Numbered from the stretch's first letter, positions 1 through 7,014 are shown. The stretch: 7,056 nt of DNA from Campylobacterota bacterium (GCA_003646525.1 QMKU01000066.1:1-7056); one strand, 5' to 3'. The notes: generated from the sequence alone by a model not told the origin. Translations and numbers: made by a program.

Positions 1-681
1 ACTTCCATAAGCCTTGCCTAGTGTTCCCATCTTGATATGATTGGGTTTGACCTCGATATCATAATACTCAAAAACACCCAAAAGATTTTCACCCAAAACC
101 CCCGAACTATGCGCCTCATCTACGATCAGCAGTGCCCCTATACTATCAGCAATTTCAAATATCTCCACATTGCAAACTTCACCACTCATCGAATAAACCC
201 CTTCGATAGCGATAATATTTCGCTTGCCACCAAACTGCTTGAGTTTATTTTGCAAATCATCCGCATCATTGTGTCGAAAGAAGACCACTCTGTCGCCCAA
301 AAGCTGTGCCGCCATCACTCCACTAGCGTGATACTCCTCATCCATAAAGAGCCTATCCCCCTTGCGAACCAATGCTTCGATGAGAGACATATTGGCAAGA
401 AAACCAGACCCAACAACCAAACCTTTTTCAAAACCATTGAGATTTGCCATCTTCTCTTCAAATCCTGCATGAATAGGATGATATCCATTGACCAGCATAC
501 TAGCTTTGGGTGCAAAAGTATTATATTTTTCTACTAGATTAACTGCTTTTTTGAATAGTTTTTTATTTTGGGCAAGTCCCAAGTAGTCATTGGAGGCTAA
601 ATCCACGAGCTTTTCATCATAAAGCTTTCTTTGGCGGAAGCGTCTTGATCGGTGGAGGGCTTGGATCTCATTTTTATACAT
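1..681 (-). CDS. bioF: 8-amino-7-oxononanoate synthase (BioF), 3' part cut off by the window edge
   Basis: This is a PLP-dependent alpha-oxoamine synthase. BioF condenses pimeloyl-ACP/CoA with L-alanine to give 8-amino-7-oxononanoate, the first step in building the biotin ring system, in the cytoplasm. I translated the minus strand by hand; 227 codons stay open to the edge without a frameshift. Visible family motifs are SNDYLGLA near residue 43, GSGFLAN near 92, the PLP-stacking His in YHAS (H118), EGVYSMSGE (160-168), the cofactor-binding DEAHSSG (188-194) and TLGKAYGS, whose K223 should be the Schiff-base lysine. Family members are about 380 residues, so roughly the last 40% is missing here. 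The ATG at 681 lies only 3 bases after the jetC stop, so it is probably read from the same transcript. The preceding ribosome binding site is weak (AAAAG). A related synthase such as 2-amino-3-ketobutyrate CoA ligase is possible but the motifs fit BioF better. Confidence 0.88.
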   Translation of the reverse strand, partial: MYKNEIQALHRSRRFRQRKLYDEKLVDLASNDYLGLAQNKKLFKKAVNLVEKYNTFAPKASMLVNGYHPIHAGFEEKMANLNGFEKGLVVGSGFLANMSLIEALVRKGDRLFMDEEYHASGVMAAQLLGDRVVFFRHNDADDLQNKLKQFGGKRNIIAIEGVYSMSGEVCNVEIFEIADSIGALLIVDEAHSSGVLGENLLGVFEYYDIEVKPNHIKMGTLGKAYGS

Positions 682-684
682 CTT

Positions 685-3600
685 TTAATCCATTCTTGTG
701 TGATTGAGGCTTATAGCTTCAAAACGATTATTATCACATCTCTGAAACTTATAATATCGAATTTCATCAGGTTTAGCATAAATAGGTTCAGGCGTGACAA
801 AAACAATACGAAAACCACGACTATTAGCAAAACTTCGTAACACATCTTGGTTGTGGCTATGGAGTCGGGATACTTCATCAAGTATCAGAAAAAAGGTAGA
901 CTCTTTATCATCCGTATAGAGTCCCAATATAGAGACGGCTAGTGCCATCTTGAGTAGGATAGTTCCACCTGTAGAGCTCTCATTTTTGATCTGTGTGACA
1001 CCTGTTTTTTGAGTTCCATTTTCCGTAAACTCCAAAGCCAAATCGATAGTATCTAGCAGTGTAATTGCTCCGCCATTTAGATTTTCTCTGATCTCTTTAA
1101 GTAAGTTCCCAATCTTTTGCAAATCCTGACTGGTTTGAGGTCTATCAAAGAAAAGTGAATCTTTGGGATCGATAATACTGAGATTCTCGACCAAGTCTTT
1201 GATCTCATTGAGTAGTTTCATGACACTCTTTTTGTTACCAATTTCTGTAACTATTTTAATCTCTTTGATGATACTAAAGTCAATTGACGATAAATTCTTA
1301 TTGATTTTTTTCACTTGTCTTTCAAACTTATCTTCAGAGTGAGAAAGCGTTCCCAATTTGCTTGGAATTTCATTTTTGATGAAGTTGTAATAGGCTTGAT
1401 TATTGCTTTGTTTGAGAGGGTCGAGCTTTTTGTCTTTGAACTCTTTGAGATCATCGAGTCGCTCTATCGTTTCACTATCTTCGCTTAGTTTTTCAAATTG
1501 CTCAAAGTTTTGTAGGTTAAATGCTATTTCAGCAAAAGGATTTGTCTTGAAGTTATTCAATTTTGTCAATAAGTACTGAAGTTTTACATTCTCCTCACGG
1601 TAGCTTGTTTTTAGTAGATAATATTTTTTGACAAGATCGACGAGATACAAAGCACTCTCTTCGGTATCCTTGCTCTCTATTTCAATATTTTGGCTTTTTT
1701 TCAATCCTTCTTGGAGTTTTTCTATCTTTTGAGTTAGTTCATTGATGCTCTGATTTGTGTTTTGTATTTTTGATGTAATCTGCTTTTTTTTCTCATCGAT
1801 GCGTACAGTGAAGCTCTTTTTGTTTTGTTCAATAATCGCTAGGCGACTCTTCTTGGCTCCATAACTCTGGATGAAAGATAACTGTTCGTCATAATTGAGA
1901 AGATAACGCTTTGCCTCTTGTGCTCTCTTGAGCTTCAGCCTCAAGGACTCTAGTACCCCACTCAACTCAATCAGTTTGTCATCTTTTGAAATACTCTCTT
2001 TACTCTTATTTTTTTCTTTGATCTGCTCAAGTATTTTGGTTTGTTCTGACTGAAGCCAAAGCTCTAAACGCAGAATCTCCTCTTGATAAACGCTATTCGA
2101 TACTGATTTGTGCTTCTCCAACTCTTTTGTTTGCTTTTTGTAAAAGAGACCCGATTCTTTATTGAGTGCTTTTATCTTCTTGTGAAATGCCCTTATGCTC
2201 TCATCTAGGCTCTCTATTTTTTTTATGATTATCAGAATCTCTTGCTCTTTATCGGTAGCAAATCTCTTTTCCATATTTGGAATCTCTTGCTCTTTGATCA
2301 TTGAGATCTTCCGTCCAAACTCAGAGATATTGTTTTTCAGCTCACTTATCTTCTGCTCAATTACTATAGCTTGATGTTCGAGTTCTTCTAATTTTTGTTG
2401 ATACTCTTTGGTCAGGGATAATTTTTCTTCTTTATGTAGTAGTATAAATTGCTCTCTCTTTTCCCTGTACTCACTGATGCTATTTTCGGCTTCTTCTTGT
2501 GTAGGGATTTGCTTGAGTCCCTTCATCGAAAGCTTGATACCGAGAGGATGGTCACTATCGATCACTTGAGGTCGAAGCTGTTCAGTAGACAAAGAGAGCA
2601 GTGAAGCATCCATAAAGGGATAAATATCCTGCTCCCAAGAGATACCACTTTGTTGCAAGAACTCTTTGAAGGAGCCTACAGGTGTATGGAGAATAGCACG
2701 CTGCTCTCGAAGTTTATCATTGAGATATTTTCTCTCATCGAGCAGACTTCTAAGTAGTTTTTTCTTATTTTGTGCGCATTTCTCTTTTGCCTGATCTTTT
2801 GGATCTACTATCTGATCGTTTTCCCTCTCTTTGTCTCGCAACTCCTGTGCCAACTGCTCTTGTTGTTCTCTGAACACCTGCAACTCTTTGCTCTTCTGCT
2901 CCTTGAAGTTATCAAGCTTTTTTCTATAGTGATCATTTAAGTCAAAGATTTTAGATTTCTGCTCTTCGATTTGCCTCTCTGTGACATTAATTTTTTGTCC
3001 CAAAATTTGCCTGTCACTTTCGATACGATGCTCAAGCACTTCTCGGTCTTGTCGCTGTTGATCTCTGTATAAATCTGTATCATAATCTAGTTTTCGTTTT
3101 GCCTGCTTCTCTTGTTCTTGCTTTTGATTTTTTAGTTCTGTCTCGTATTGATACTTCAATGAACGAATTTCTCTCTCTATAGACTCTGTCGCATTCTCGA
3201 TATTAGATGCCAAAAGTATATGTTGCTTTTGTTTCTCTTCCACCTCTCGCTCAAGCCGAGGAAGATTATTGGACAACTCCTGCTCTTTGGCATAAGTTTG
3301 AGGAGAAAATTTCTCTTTCAATTTTTCGATCTGCCCTATCTCATTGTCAAGTCCTACTTTTTCTTTGAGAAATTTCTCATGGCAACGATTGAGAAAGATC
3401 TGTTTTTGTTTCTCCTTTTTGACTAAGTCTACAGCTTCTAGCTTGAGAGCAGCTCTCTCTCTTTGCCCTTTCTTCAGCAATTCTACTTCCAAGGTTCTCC
3501 TGTAGCTTATGAAAGACTCTATGCCCTTCATCACTTTTTCGGACTCCAGAAGTCTCTCTTTGAGCGTGACCGCTTCGTCGATACGCCCCTCTTCTTTCTC

Positions 3601-4272
3601 AAACTTCCGAAAAAAGAGATAAATATCTTGAAATCTTTTAATCTCATCCATATAGTTTTGATAGTTGAACTCTATCGTGCTGTCAACTTGATTGATAGAT
3701 TTTTGGATTGCCATTTTGATACTCTTGGCATCAACTATTGATTTGTCCACATTAAAGGTTTGACCAAAAAGATCGATGAAGATATCATAATGTTTAATAT
3801 CCGTAATCCTAAAGTCCAGATAGGCGCGGTTTTGCCCATAAATGATTTGACGATATGCATCTGTGCTTTTGCTAAGATGAAAGAGTGGGGCTTGTTTGAT
3901 AAATCGTCGTATCTTTTTGAGTTCGAGGAGGCTTCCGTCTGTTGTTTTTATCTGCTCAATATGAAAAGATTGTTTACTGAAATATCTGATGATCTCACCA
4001 TTTTGTCGATACATCAAGATAAAAAATTCTTCAAAGACATAGATCAAATAAGAGTTCCTCTCATCAGGGAAATAGTACTCCTTGAAGCTCTTCTTGTCAC
4101 TGCTAATCCCTAGCTTACGACTATGATTGTCACCACTAAACAGATAAAAAAGTGCGATAATACTCGTCGTTTTTCCTGTACCATTATCTCCAGCAAAAAA
4201 AAGATCTTTTTCTAAGTCTATCTCTAGGTAATCAAACTCTGCTGAGTTAATCAATATCATTTTTTGTAGCAT
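685..4272 (-). CDS. jetC: SMC-like coiled-coil ATPase of an MksBEF/Wadjet complex (JetC/MksB-like)
   Basis: This 1195-residue protein should be the DNA-translocating motor of the complex. The N-terminal half-head has a textbook Walker A, GDNGTGKTT, at residues 28-36. Two long, Glu/Lys/Gln-rich coiled-coil arms follow (about 205-525 and 590-1000). Between them, almost at the midpoint, lies a short non-coil segment (about 527-590, with TPVGSFKEFL and HPLGIKLSM) that looks like the compact hinge of JetC/MksB rather than the large SMC hinge. The C-terminal half-head carries an ABC signature-like SSTGG (1099-1103) and Walker B FFLILDE with D1132 and E1133, so the ATPase looks intact. I chose the ATG at 4272 because GGAG lies 10 bases upstream and the ATG follows the jetB stop by 1 base. 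An upstream in-frame start at 4350 would add 26 Trp/Cys-rich residues overlapping jetB and was rejected. The ATG at 4260 is a possible alternative. Family assignment is by motif, architecture and neighbours; Rad50/SbcC-type ATPases are less likely because of the jetA and jetB partners. Confidence 0.87.
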   Translation of the reverse strand: MLQKMILINSAEFDYLEIDLEKDLFFAGDNGTGKTTSIIALFYLFSGDNHSRKLGISSDKKSFKEYYFPDERNSYLIYVFEEFFILMYRQNGEIIRYFSKQSFHIEQIKTTDGSLLELKKIRRFIKQAPLFHLSKSTDAYRQIIYGQNRAYLDFRITDIKHYDIFIDLFGQTFNVDKSIVDAKSIKMAIQKSINQVDSTIEFNYQNYMDEIKRFQDIYLFFRKFEKEEGRIDEAVTLKERLLESEKVMKGIESFISYRRTLEVELLKKGQRERAALKLEAVDLVKKEKQKQIFLNRCHEKFLKEKVGLDNEIGQIEKLKEKFSPQTYAKEQELSNNLPRLEREVEEKQKQHILLASNIENATESIEREIRSLKYQYETELKNQKQEQEKQAKRKLDYDTDLYRDQQRQDREVLEHRIESDRQILGQKINVTERQIEEQKSKIFDLNDHYRKKLDNFKEQKSKELQVFREQQEQLAQELRDKERENDQIVDPKDQAKEKCAQNKKKLLRSLLDERKYLNDKLREQRAILHTPVGSFKEFLQQSGISWEQDIYPFMDASLLSLSTEQLRPQVIDSDHPLGIKLSMKGLKQIPTQEEAENSISEYREKREQFILLHKEEKLSLTKEYQQKLEELEHQAIVIEQKISELKNNISEFGRKISMIKEQEIPNMEKRFATDKEQEILIIIKKIESLDESIRAFHKKIKALNKESGLFYKKQTKELEKHKSVSNSVYQEEILRLELWLQSEQTKILEQIKEKNKSKESISKDDKLIELSGVLESLRLKLKRAQEAKRYLLNYDEQLSFIQSYGAKKSRLAIIEQNKKSFTVRIDEKKKQITSKIQNTNQSINELTQKIEKLQEGLKKSQNIEIESKDTEESALYLVDLVKKYYLLKTSYREENVKLQYLLTKLNNFKTNPFAEIAFNLQNFEQFEKLSEDSETIERLDDLKEFKDKKLDPLKQSNNQAYYNFIKNEIPSKLGTLSHSEDKFERQVKKINKNLSSIDFSIIKEIKIVTEIGNKKSVMKLLNEIKDLVENLSIIDPKDSLFFDRPQTSQDLQKIGNLLKEIRENLNGGAITLLDTIDLALEFTENGTQKTGVTQIKNESSTGGTILLKMALAVSILGLYTDDKESTFFLILDEVSRLHSHNQDVLRSFANSRGFRIVFVTPEPIYAKPDEIRYYKFQRCDNNRFEAISLNHTRMD

Positions 4273-4273
4273 A

Positions 4274-4798
4274 CTACATACTCTCCAGTAGTGACAAATA
4301 GTAATCCATACCATTGAGCACCAAATAACTATCCGAATCTTTTCTATCAATTTGCTCTATAATATACTCTTTTTGCAAGCGTTCAAAAAACTTTTCACTA
4401 CTGCTTCTTAGATCACTCTGTGCAAAGAGATATTGCCATTTTTCATTCATCTTTTCATCTCTCTTCTGTTCATGTAGAGAGACAAATTCGGTATAACGAA
4501 TAGTTGTACCGCTACGAACATACGGCATCAACTGTTTCAAGATCGATATGAGCATAAAGACCTCCTTGTGTGAGCGGACGAACTGATCTATCTCATCTTT
4601 GTTCAGTGCCTCTGATTTGGAAAGAAAGAAATATCCATTTTCGCCATTGAGCTCATATCCTAAAGTTTGTAAAACCTCTTCATAGTGAATATAGTTCTCT
4701 TCATAGAGAAGAAAAGTTGCCATTTCTCCATATTTTTGTGAATTACGAGAGATCATCACTCCCTTCATCATCACTTTGAATATCGTTGCTATATCCAC
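4274..4798 (-). CDS. jetB: Small winged-helix subunit of the SMC-like complex (JetB/MksE-like, DUF4194 type)
   Basis: This 174-residue protein resembles the MukE/MksE/JetB subunit, which binds the kleisin and DNA and helps regulate the ATPase. The N-terminal half follows the family pattern: a KGVMISR stretch (12-18), a helix, a YIHYEEVLQTLGYEL segment (36-50), then a GYFFLSK strand (55-61). The C-terminal half has a second mixed region with a helix and a closing DSYLVLNGMDYY hairpin (155-167). There is no signal peptide or membrane segment. The start is GTG at 4798, supported by AAGGA 7 bases upstream; it overlaps the end of jetA by 10 bases, which implies translational coupling. An ATG at residue 10 would remove part of the conserved N-terminus and has no comparable ribosome site. 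The match is from my knowledge of the family pattern, strengthened by its position between a kleisin-like gene and an SMC-like gene. Confidence 0.83.
   Translation of the reverse strand: MDIATIFKVMMKGVMISRNSQKYGEMATFLLYEENYIHYEEVLQTLGYELNGENGYFFLSKSEALNKDEIDQFVRSHKEVFMLISILKQLMPYVRSGTTIRYTEFVSLHEQKRDEKMNEKWQYLFAQSDLRSSSEKFFERLQKEYIIEQIDRKDSDSYLVLNGMDYYLSLLESM
4281..4286 (-). promoter_or_regulatory. Ribosome binding site for jetC
   Basis: GGAGAG on the minus strand sits within the last codons of jetB, 8 bases before the ATG at 4272. It supports this start over the longer frame beginning at 4350. Confidence 0.7.
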
Positions 4799-5901
4799 CT
4801 TGCTATCCTTATCTCTTGATTGTTGTAAGTATTACTGAGTTCTATATGTGGGTTTTCGGGGATGATGAGCTGTAGAAATATCTTGAAGCTCTCCTCCTTG
4901 AGCGAGAGACCAGAGACCCCTTCCCTAGCAAAATCTGTAAGCTCAGGGTGCTCATAAATAAACAAAAATATATCTTCCGTACCATTCTCTGCCAAATCTA
5001 GCTCTATTCTCTCCATATTGACCAAGTGTTGATTTTCTACTTGAGGCATCACTATTTTTACTTTTCTCTGCTCTTTTTTCACTTCCAGAAACTCCATGGA
5101 TTGACGAAGTCTTCGGATGACTCTTGAGGACTCTGAGCCATCAGGAAAAGTCTGTATGCTATTTTTTTGGCTACGATGCAGTGTCAAATAGTACTCACGA
5201 GGAGACAAACGGAGCATCTCATCGATCGCTTCATCCTCCTCCTCCAAAATCATCAGCGAGAGTTGCAAGAGTTTTTTGTTTTGGACTCGCAGCTTTCGTG
5301 TGCGTGCGATAAATTGGTTGAGTCGGTTGAGACTTGATGAGATATTTTCTACAAAATAGATCATTTGTGTAGAGATGGAGTCGACGAGATAATCAATTTT
5401 GCCATGAACAGTATAAATCTCATGGAAAAACAGTTCTCTCACTTCATTATTGGCTCGATTGACTTCTGTTATCTTTTTCAAAATATCCATAGCTTTTTCT
5501 ATGAGTATATCCAAATCCAGAGAAGTTTCATTCTCTATCTTGACGAGAAGTAGCTGTATCTCTTCATCTCGTTTCTGTAGTTTAAAAAAGATATTTTTGA
5601 TCAATTGATACATTTCATCAAGATAGTATGATTTTTCTTCTTCTTGATATCGAGCTTTGTATTTGAGTAGCTCTTTGAGTTCCTTGCTGTAGGTATGAAA
5701 GATAATACCATAATCAATACGCTTGAGTGTGCTATCTATAAATTGACGATAAGTATCACTCAGCTCTACTTCATCTCCTATCTTTATCACAAGCCGTGAC
5801 TTTTCTAGTGTCTCACAAACTGCCGTAGTCTTTTTCTTATAGAGCGCATCCAACTCTTCACGATGCTCATATATAAAAGTGATCAACTCCAAATGTGTCA
5901 T
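4789..5901 (-). CDS. jetA: Kleisin-like subunit of the SMC-like complex (JetA/MksF-like)
   Basis: This is the first gene of the operon and encodes 370 residues. By position and architecture it is the MukF/MksF/JetA kleisin-like subunit that bridges the two ATPase heads and dimerises the complex. The N-terminal 65 residues look like a winged helix (a helix pair, then VIKIGDEVELSDTYRQFI at 38-55). A long helical middle (about 65-290) is rich in Leu, Glu and Lys. A second small mixed alpha/beta domain closes the protein (about 305-370, with IFLFIYEHPEL at 311-321 and IRIARWI at the C-terminus). It seems rather short for a JetA, many of which I recall as well above 400 residues. The ATG at 5901 has AGGAG 8 bases upstream. 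The individual sequence is divergent, and I would not name it without the adjacent jetB and jetC. The alternative is an unrelated helical partner of the ATPase. Confidence 0.78.
   Translation of the reverse strand: MTHLELITFIYEHREELDALYKKKTTAVCETLEKSRLVIKIGDEVELSDTYRQFIDSTLKRIDYGIIFHTYSKELKELLKYKARYQEEEKSYYLDEMYQLIKNIFFKLQKRDEEIQLLLVKIENETSLDLDILIEKAMDILKKITEVNRANNEVRELFFHEIYTVHGKIDYLVDSISTQMIYFVENISSSLNRLNQFIARTRKLRVQNKKLLQLSLMILEEEDEAIDEMLRLSPREYYLTLHRSQKNSIQTFPDGSESSRVIRRLRQSMEFLEVKKEQRKVKIVMPQVENQHLVNMERIELDLAENGTEDIFLFIYEHPELTDFAREGVSGLSLKEESFKIFLQLIIPENPHIELSNTYNNQEIRIARWI
4806..4810 (-). promoter_or_regulatory. Ribosome binding site for the GTG start of jetB
   Basis: AAGGA on the minus strand lies 7 bases before the GTG at 4798, inside the last codons of jetA. 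It decides the start in favour of GTG over the downstream ATG codons and fits translational coupling of jetB to jetA. Confidence 0.7.
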
Positions 5902-5909
5902 CGAATTAT

Positions 5910-5914
5910 CTCCT
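5910..5914 (-). promoter_or_regulatory. Ribosome binding site for jetA
   Basis: AGGAG on the minus strand is 8 bases before the ATG at 5901. It is the strongest ribosome site in the operon, as expected for its first gene. Confidence 0.75.
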
Positions 5915-5951
5915 GCTTCAAATTATTTTCCTTATAGATATACGCAACTCT

Positions 5952-5957
5952 ATCATA
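5952..5957 (-). promoter_or_regulatory. Tentative -10 box for the jet operon
   Basis: TATGAT on the minus strand would give a leader of roughly 45 bases before jetA. No convincing -35 box lies 17 bases upstream, so this is a weak candidate; the whole operon must nevertheless be expressed from somewhere in 5902-6141 or from further upstream. Confidence 0.3.
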
Positions 5958-5994
5958 CTATTACATAAAGAGACCCACTCCAAACAGATATTCC

Positions 5995-6012
5995 TGTAGG
6001 ACAATACCTACA
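5995..6012. promoter_or_regulatory. 18-base inverted repeat in the divergent intergenic region
   Basis: TGTAGG and CCTACA form perfect 6-base arms around a 6-base centre (ACAATA). On the plus strand the repeat is followed by a T-rich run (6014-6027). It could be a protein-binding operator lying between the two divergent promoters, or a short intrinsic terminator for rightward transcripts that run antisense through the jet operon. The sequence does not decide between them. Confidence 0.4.
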
Positions 6013-6024
6013 TATTTTTTATTT

Positions 6025-6053
6025 TTTAATCATTAAAATAACTTAATTATAAT
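6025..6053 (+). promoter_or_regulatory. Promoter of the GAF-domain gene
   Basis: A perfect TATAAT at 6048-6053 is preceded by a T-rich stretch (about 6014-6030) and no good TTGACA. That layout is typical of sigma-70 promoters in Campylobacterota, where T-tracts replace the -35 box. The predicted transcript would have a leader of about 80 bases before the ATG at 6142. Confidence 0.6.
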
Positions 6054-6130
6054 ATAGATTAAGGTAAATTATCAAAGACTTCATATCTTATCATAAAAAT
6101 CTATAGTGTTTAATATTTGGCACAAAGAAT

Positions 6131-6135
6131 GAGGA
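6131..6135 (+). promoter_or_regulatory. Ribosome binding site for the GAF-domain gene
   Basis: GAGGA lies 6 bases before the ATG at 6142 and fixes the start of this gene. Confidence 0.7.
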
Positions 6136-6141
6136 TACAAA

Positions 6142-6753
6142 ATGGCAGTAAATATAGAAATAAAAAAAGAGTTGACAGAAGAAGAGTTCACACGCATTTA
6201 TCATAAGTTTCAAAAAAGTATTGAAAAACAGACAGATTCTCGTTATCTGAGTAAATCTTTTCAAGAGCTTTTCAAGCAAGTAACACCTGCCAAAGAGGTG
6301 CAACTACTTTTGGTGTCTGAGCCTAATAAAATATTGAAAACAATTACACTTGAAAAAAATATTGCGATAGATATCTCTTCATCTAAAAGTATATTAGCCC
6401 AATGCTATCAAGCAAAAGAGGCGTTGTATTTTAATGATATATCGCGGAATAGTGATTATAATCCAGATATCGATAACTTTTTAGCCTATCCCCTCAAAAA
6501 CCTTTTGTTGCTTCCCCTGCTAAATATAGATAAAGAGATAGAGGGCATAGTGTGGGCAGGTATTTCACAAAAAGATTTCAATCAATATACACCCAGTGAT
6601 ATAAAATATATGACGCAAGTCTCTGTCCTGAGTGAAAAGATGACAACGGAAGAAGAAGAGCATCAAGAGGACTCCAATCAGAAGAGTAATTTTTATGCCC
6701 TGACAAAACTAAAATCCTGGACATGGAATTGGAAGAAAAAGGAATCAAGATAA
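6142..6753 (+). CDS. Stand-alone GAF-like domain protein, function unknown
   Basis: The 203-residue product looks like a single GAF-type sensory domain (about 25-168), a fold that binds small ligands, haem or partner proteins. Supporting features are the N-terminal helix pair, a strand QLLLVSEPN (54-62), SILAQCYQAKEALYFNDISR (83-102), the hydrophobic core strand NLLLLPLLN (120-128) followed by KEIEGIVWAGI (131-141), and the closing FNQYTPSDIKYMTQVS (146-161), which is the usual GAF ending of the type 'Ft..D...l..va'. A very acidic linker (EEEEH, 170-174) leads to a Trp/Lys-rich tail, SWTWNWKKKESR. There is no kinase, GGDEF, phosphodiesterase or DNA-binding output domain, so it may act through a partner or be a shortened relative of a larger sensor. 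It is transcribed divergently from the jet operon from its own promoter. I see no cysteine or histidine pattern that identifies a ligand, so the role stays open. Confidence 0.8.
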   Translation: MAVNIEIKKELTEEEFTRIYHKFQKSIEKQTDSRYLSKSFQELFKQVTPAKEVQLLLVSEPNKILKTITLEKNIAIDISSSKSILAQCYQAKEALYFNDISRNSDYNPDIDNFLAYPLKNLLLLPLLNIDKEIEGIVWAGISQKDFNQYTPSDIKYMTQVSVLSEKMTTEEEEHQEDSNQKSNFYALTKLKSWTWNWKKKESR

Positions 6754-6871
6754 AGTGATTTAGGCTTGTTCCTACCTGCTCTTGTGTCTTGACTTTTGGG
6801 GTAGGATAATATATCAAGTCTACCACGAGCAGTAATATCAGAGGTAGTAGAGATTTTTGAATTACTATTAT

Positions 6872-7014
6872 TGGCATCCTTCATATCTAACAAAAGGCAG
6901 TTTACAATGTTGTAGGTGCGACCATGTCACACAAGTGATGGTCTGCTCGTGTGACGCGGTCACACCTACAAAATCCAATAAGTTTAAAGTGTAAACTACT
7001 TATGAAGGATGCCA
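6872..7014. repeat. Nested inverted-repeat element, possibly a MITE-like or REP-like insertion
   Basis: The ends are a perfect 14-base inverted repeat (TGGCATCCTTCATA at 6872-6885, its complement at 7001-7014). A second perfect pair, AGTTTACA (6899-6906) and TGTAAACT (6990-6997), lies inside it, and a third, longer hairpin occupies the centre (6910-6971). The spacing between the first and second pairs is unequal (13 bases on the left, 3 on the right). The 143-base length, lack of coding capacity and terminal inverted repeats fit a small non-autonomous element. I find no clear target-site duplication next to the ends, so mobility is inferred, not shown. Confidence 0.5.
6910..6971. repeat. REP-like long hairpin at the centre of the repeat element
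   Basis: TTGTAGGTGCGACC (6910-6923) matches the complement of 6958-6971 at 13 of 14 positions. After a 2-base mismatch on each side, GTCACAC (6926-6932) pairs with GTGTGAC (6949-6955), leaving a 16-base loop. The single mismatch becomes a G-U pair if the minus strand is transcribed. No T-tract follows on either strand, so it is not a standard terminator. GTAGGTG-headed palindromes of this kind resemble the REP-type intergenic repeats of other bacteria; that is a resemblance only. Confidence 0.6.

Noticed and set aside
37..537. Plus-strand open frame of 166 codons antisense to bioF
   Set aside because: The minus strand here encodes recognisable BioF motifs without interruption. The plus-strand protein has no family-like pattern and no ribosome site.
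3220..4113. Plus-strand open frames antisense to the jetC N-terminal half
   Set aside because: They arise from the reverse reading of Lys/Glu-rich coiled-coil codons, giving Phe/Leu-rich peptides, and overlap the conserved ATPase frame.
4273..4350. N-terminal extension of jetC to an ATG at 4350
   Set aside because: The extra 26 residues overlap jetB, are rich in Trp, Cys and Ile unlike an ATPase start, and lack a ribosome site. The ATG at 4272 has GGAG upstream and begins just before the conserved first strand.
6091..6303. Minus-strand open frame of 70 codons antisense to the GAF gene start
   Set aside because: It is the Phe/Leu-rich complement of the GAF gene, crosses its promoter leader and has no ribosome site.
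6578..6893. Two minus-strand open frames overlapping the GAF gene tail and the left end of the repeat
   Set aside because: They overlap a better supported plus-strand gene, start without a ribosome site (one at TTG), and their products match no family I know.
6910..6971. Intrinsic terminator for the GAF gene
   Set aside because: The stem is strong but no run of T follows it on either strand, and it lies more than 150 bases after the stop codon.
6872..7014. CRISPR array
   Set aside because: The repeats are inverted pairs of different sequences, not direct repeats with regular spacers.
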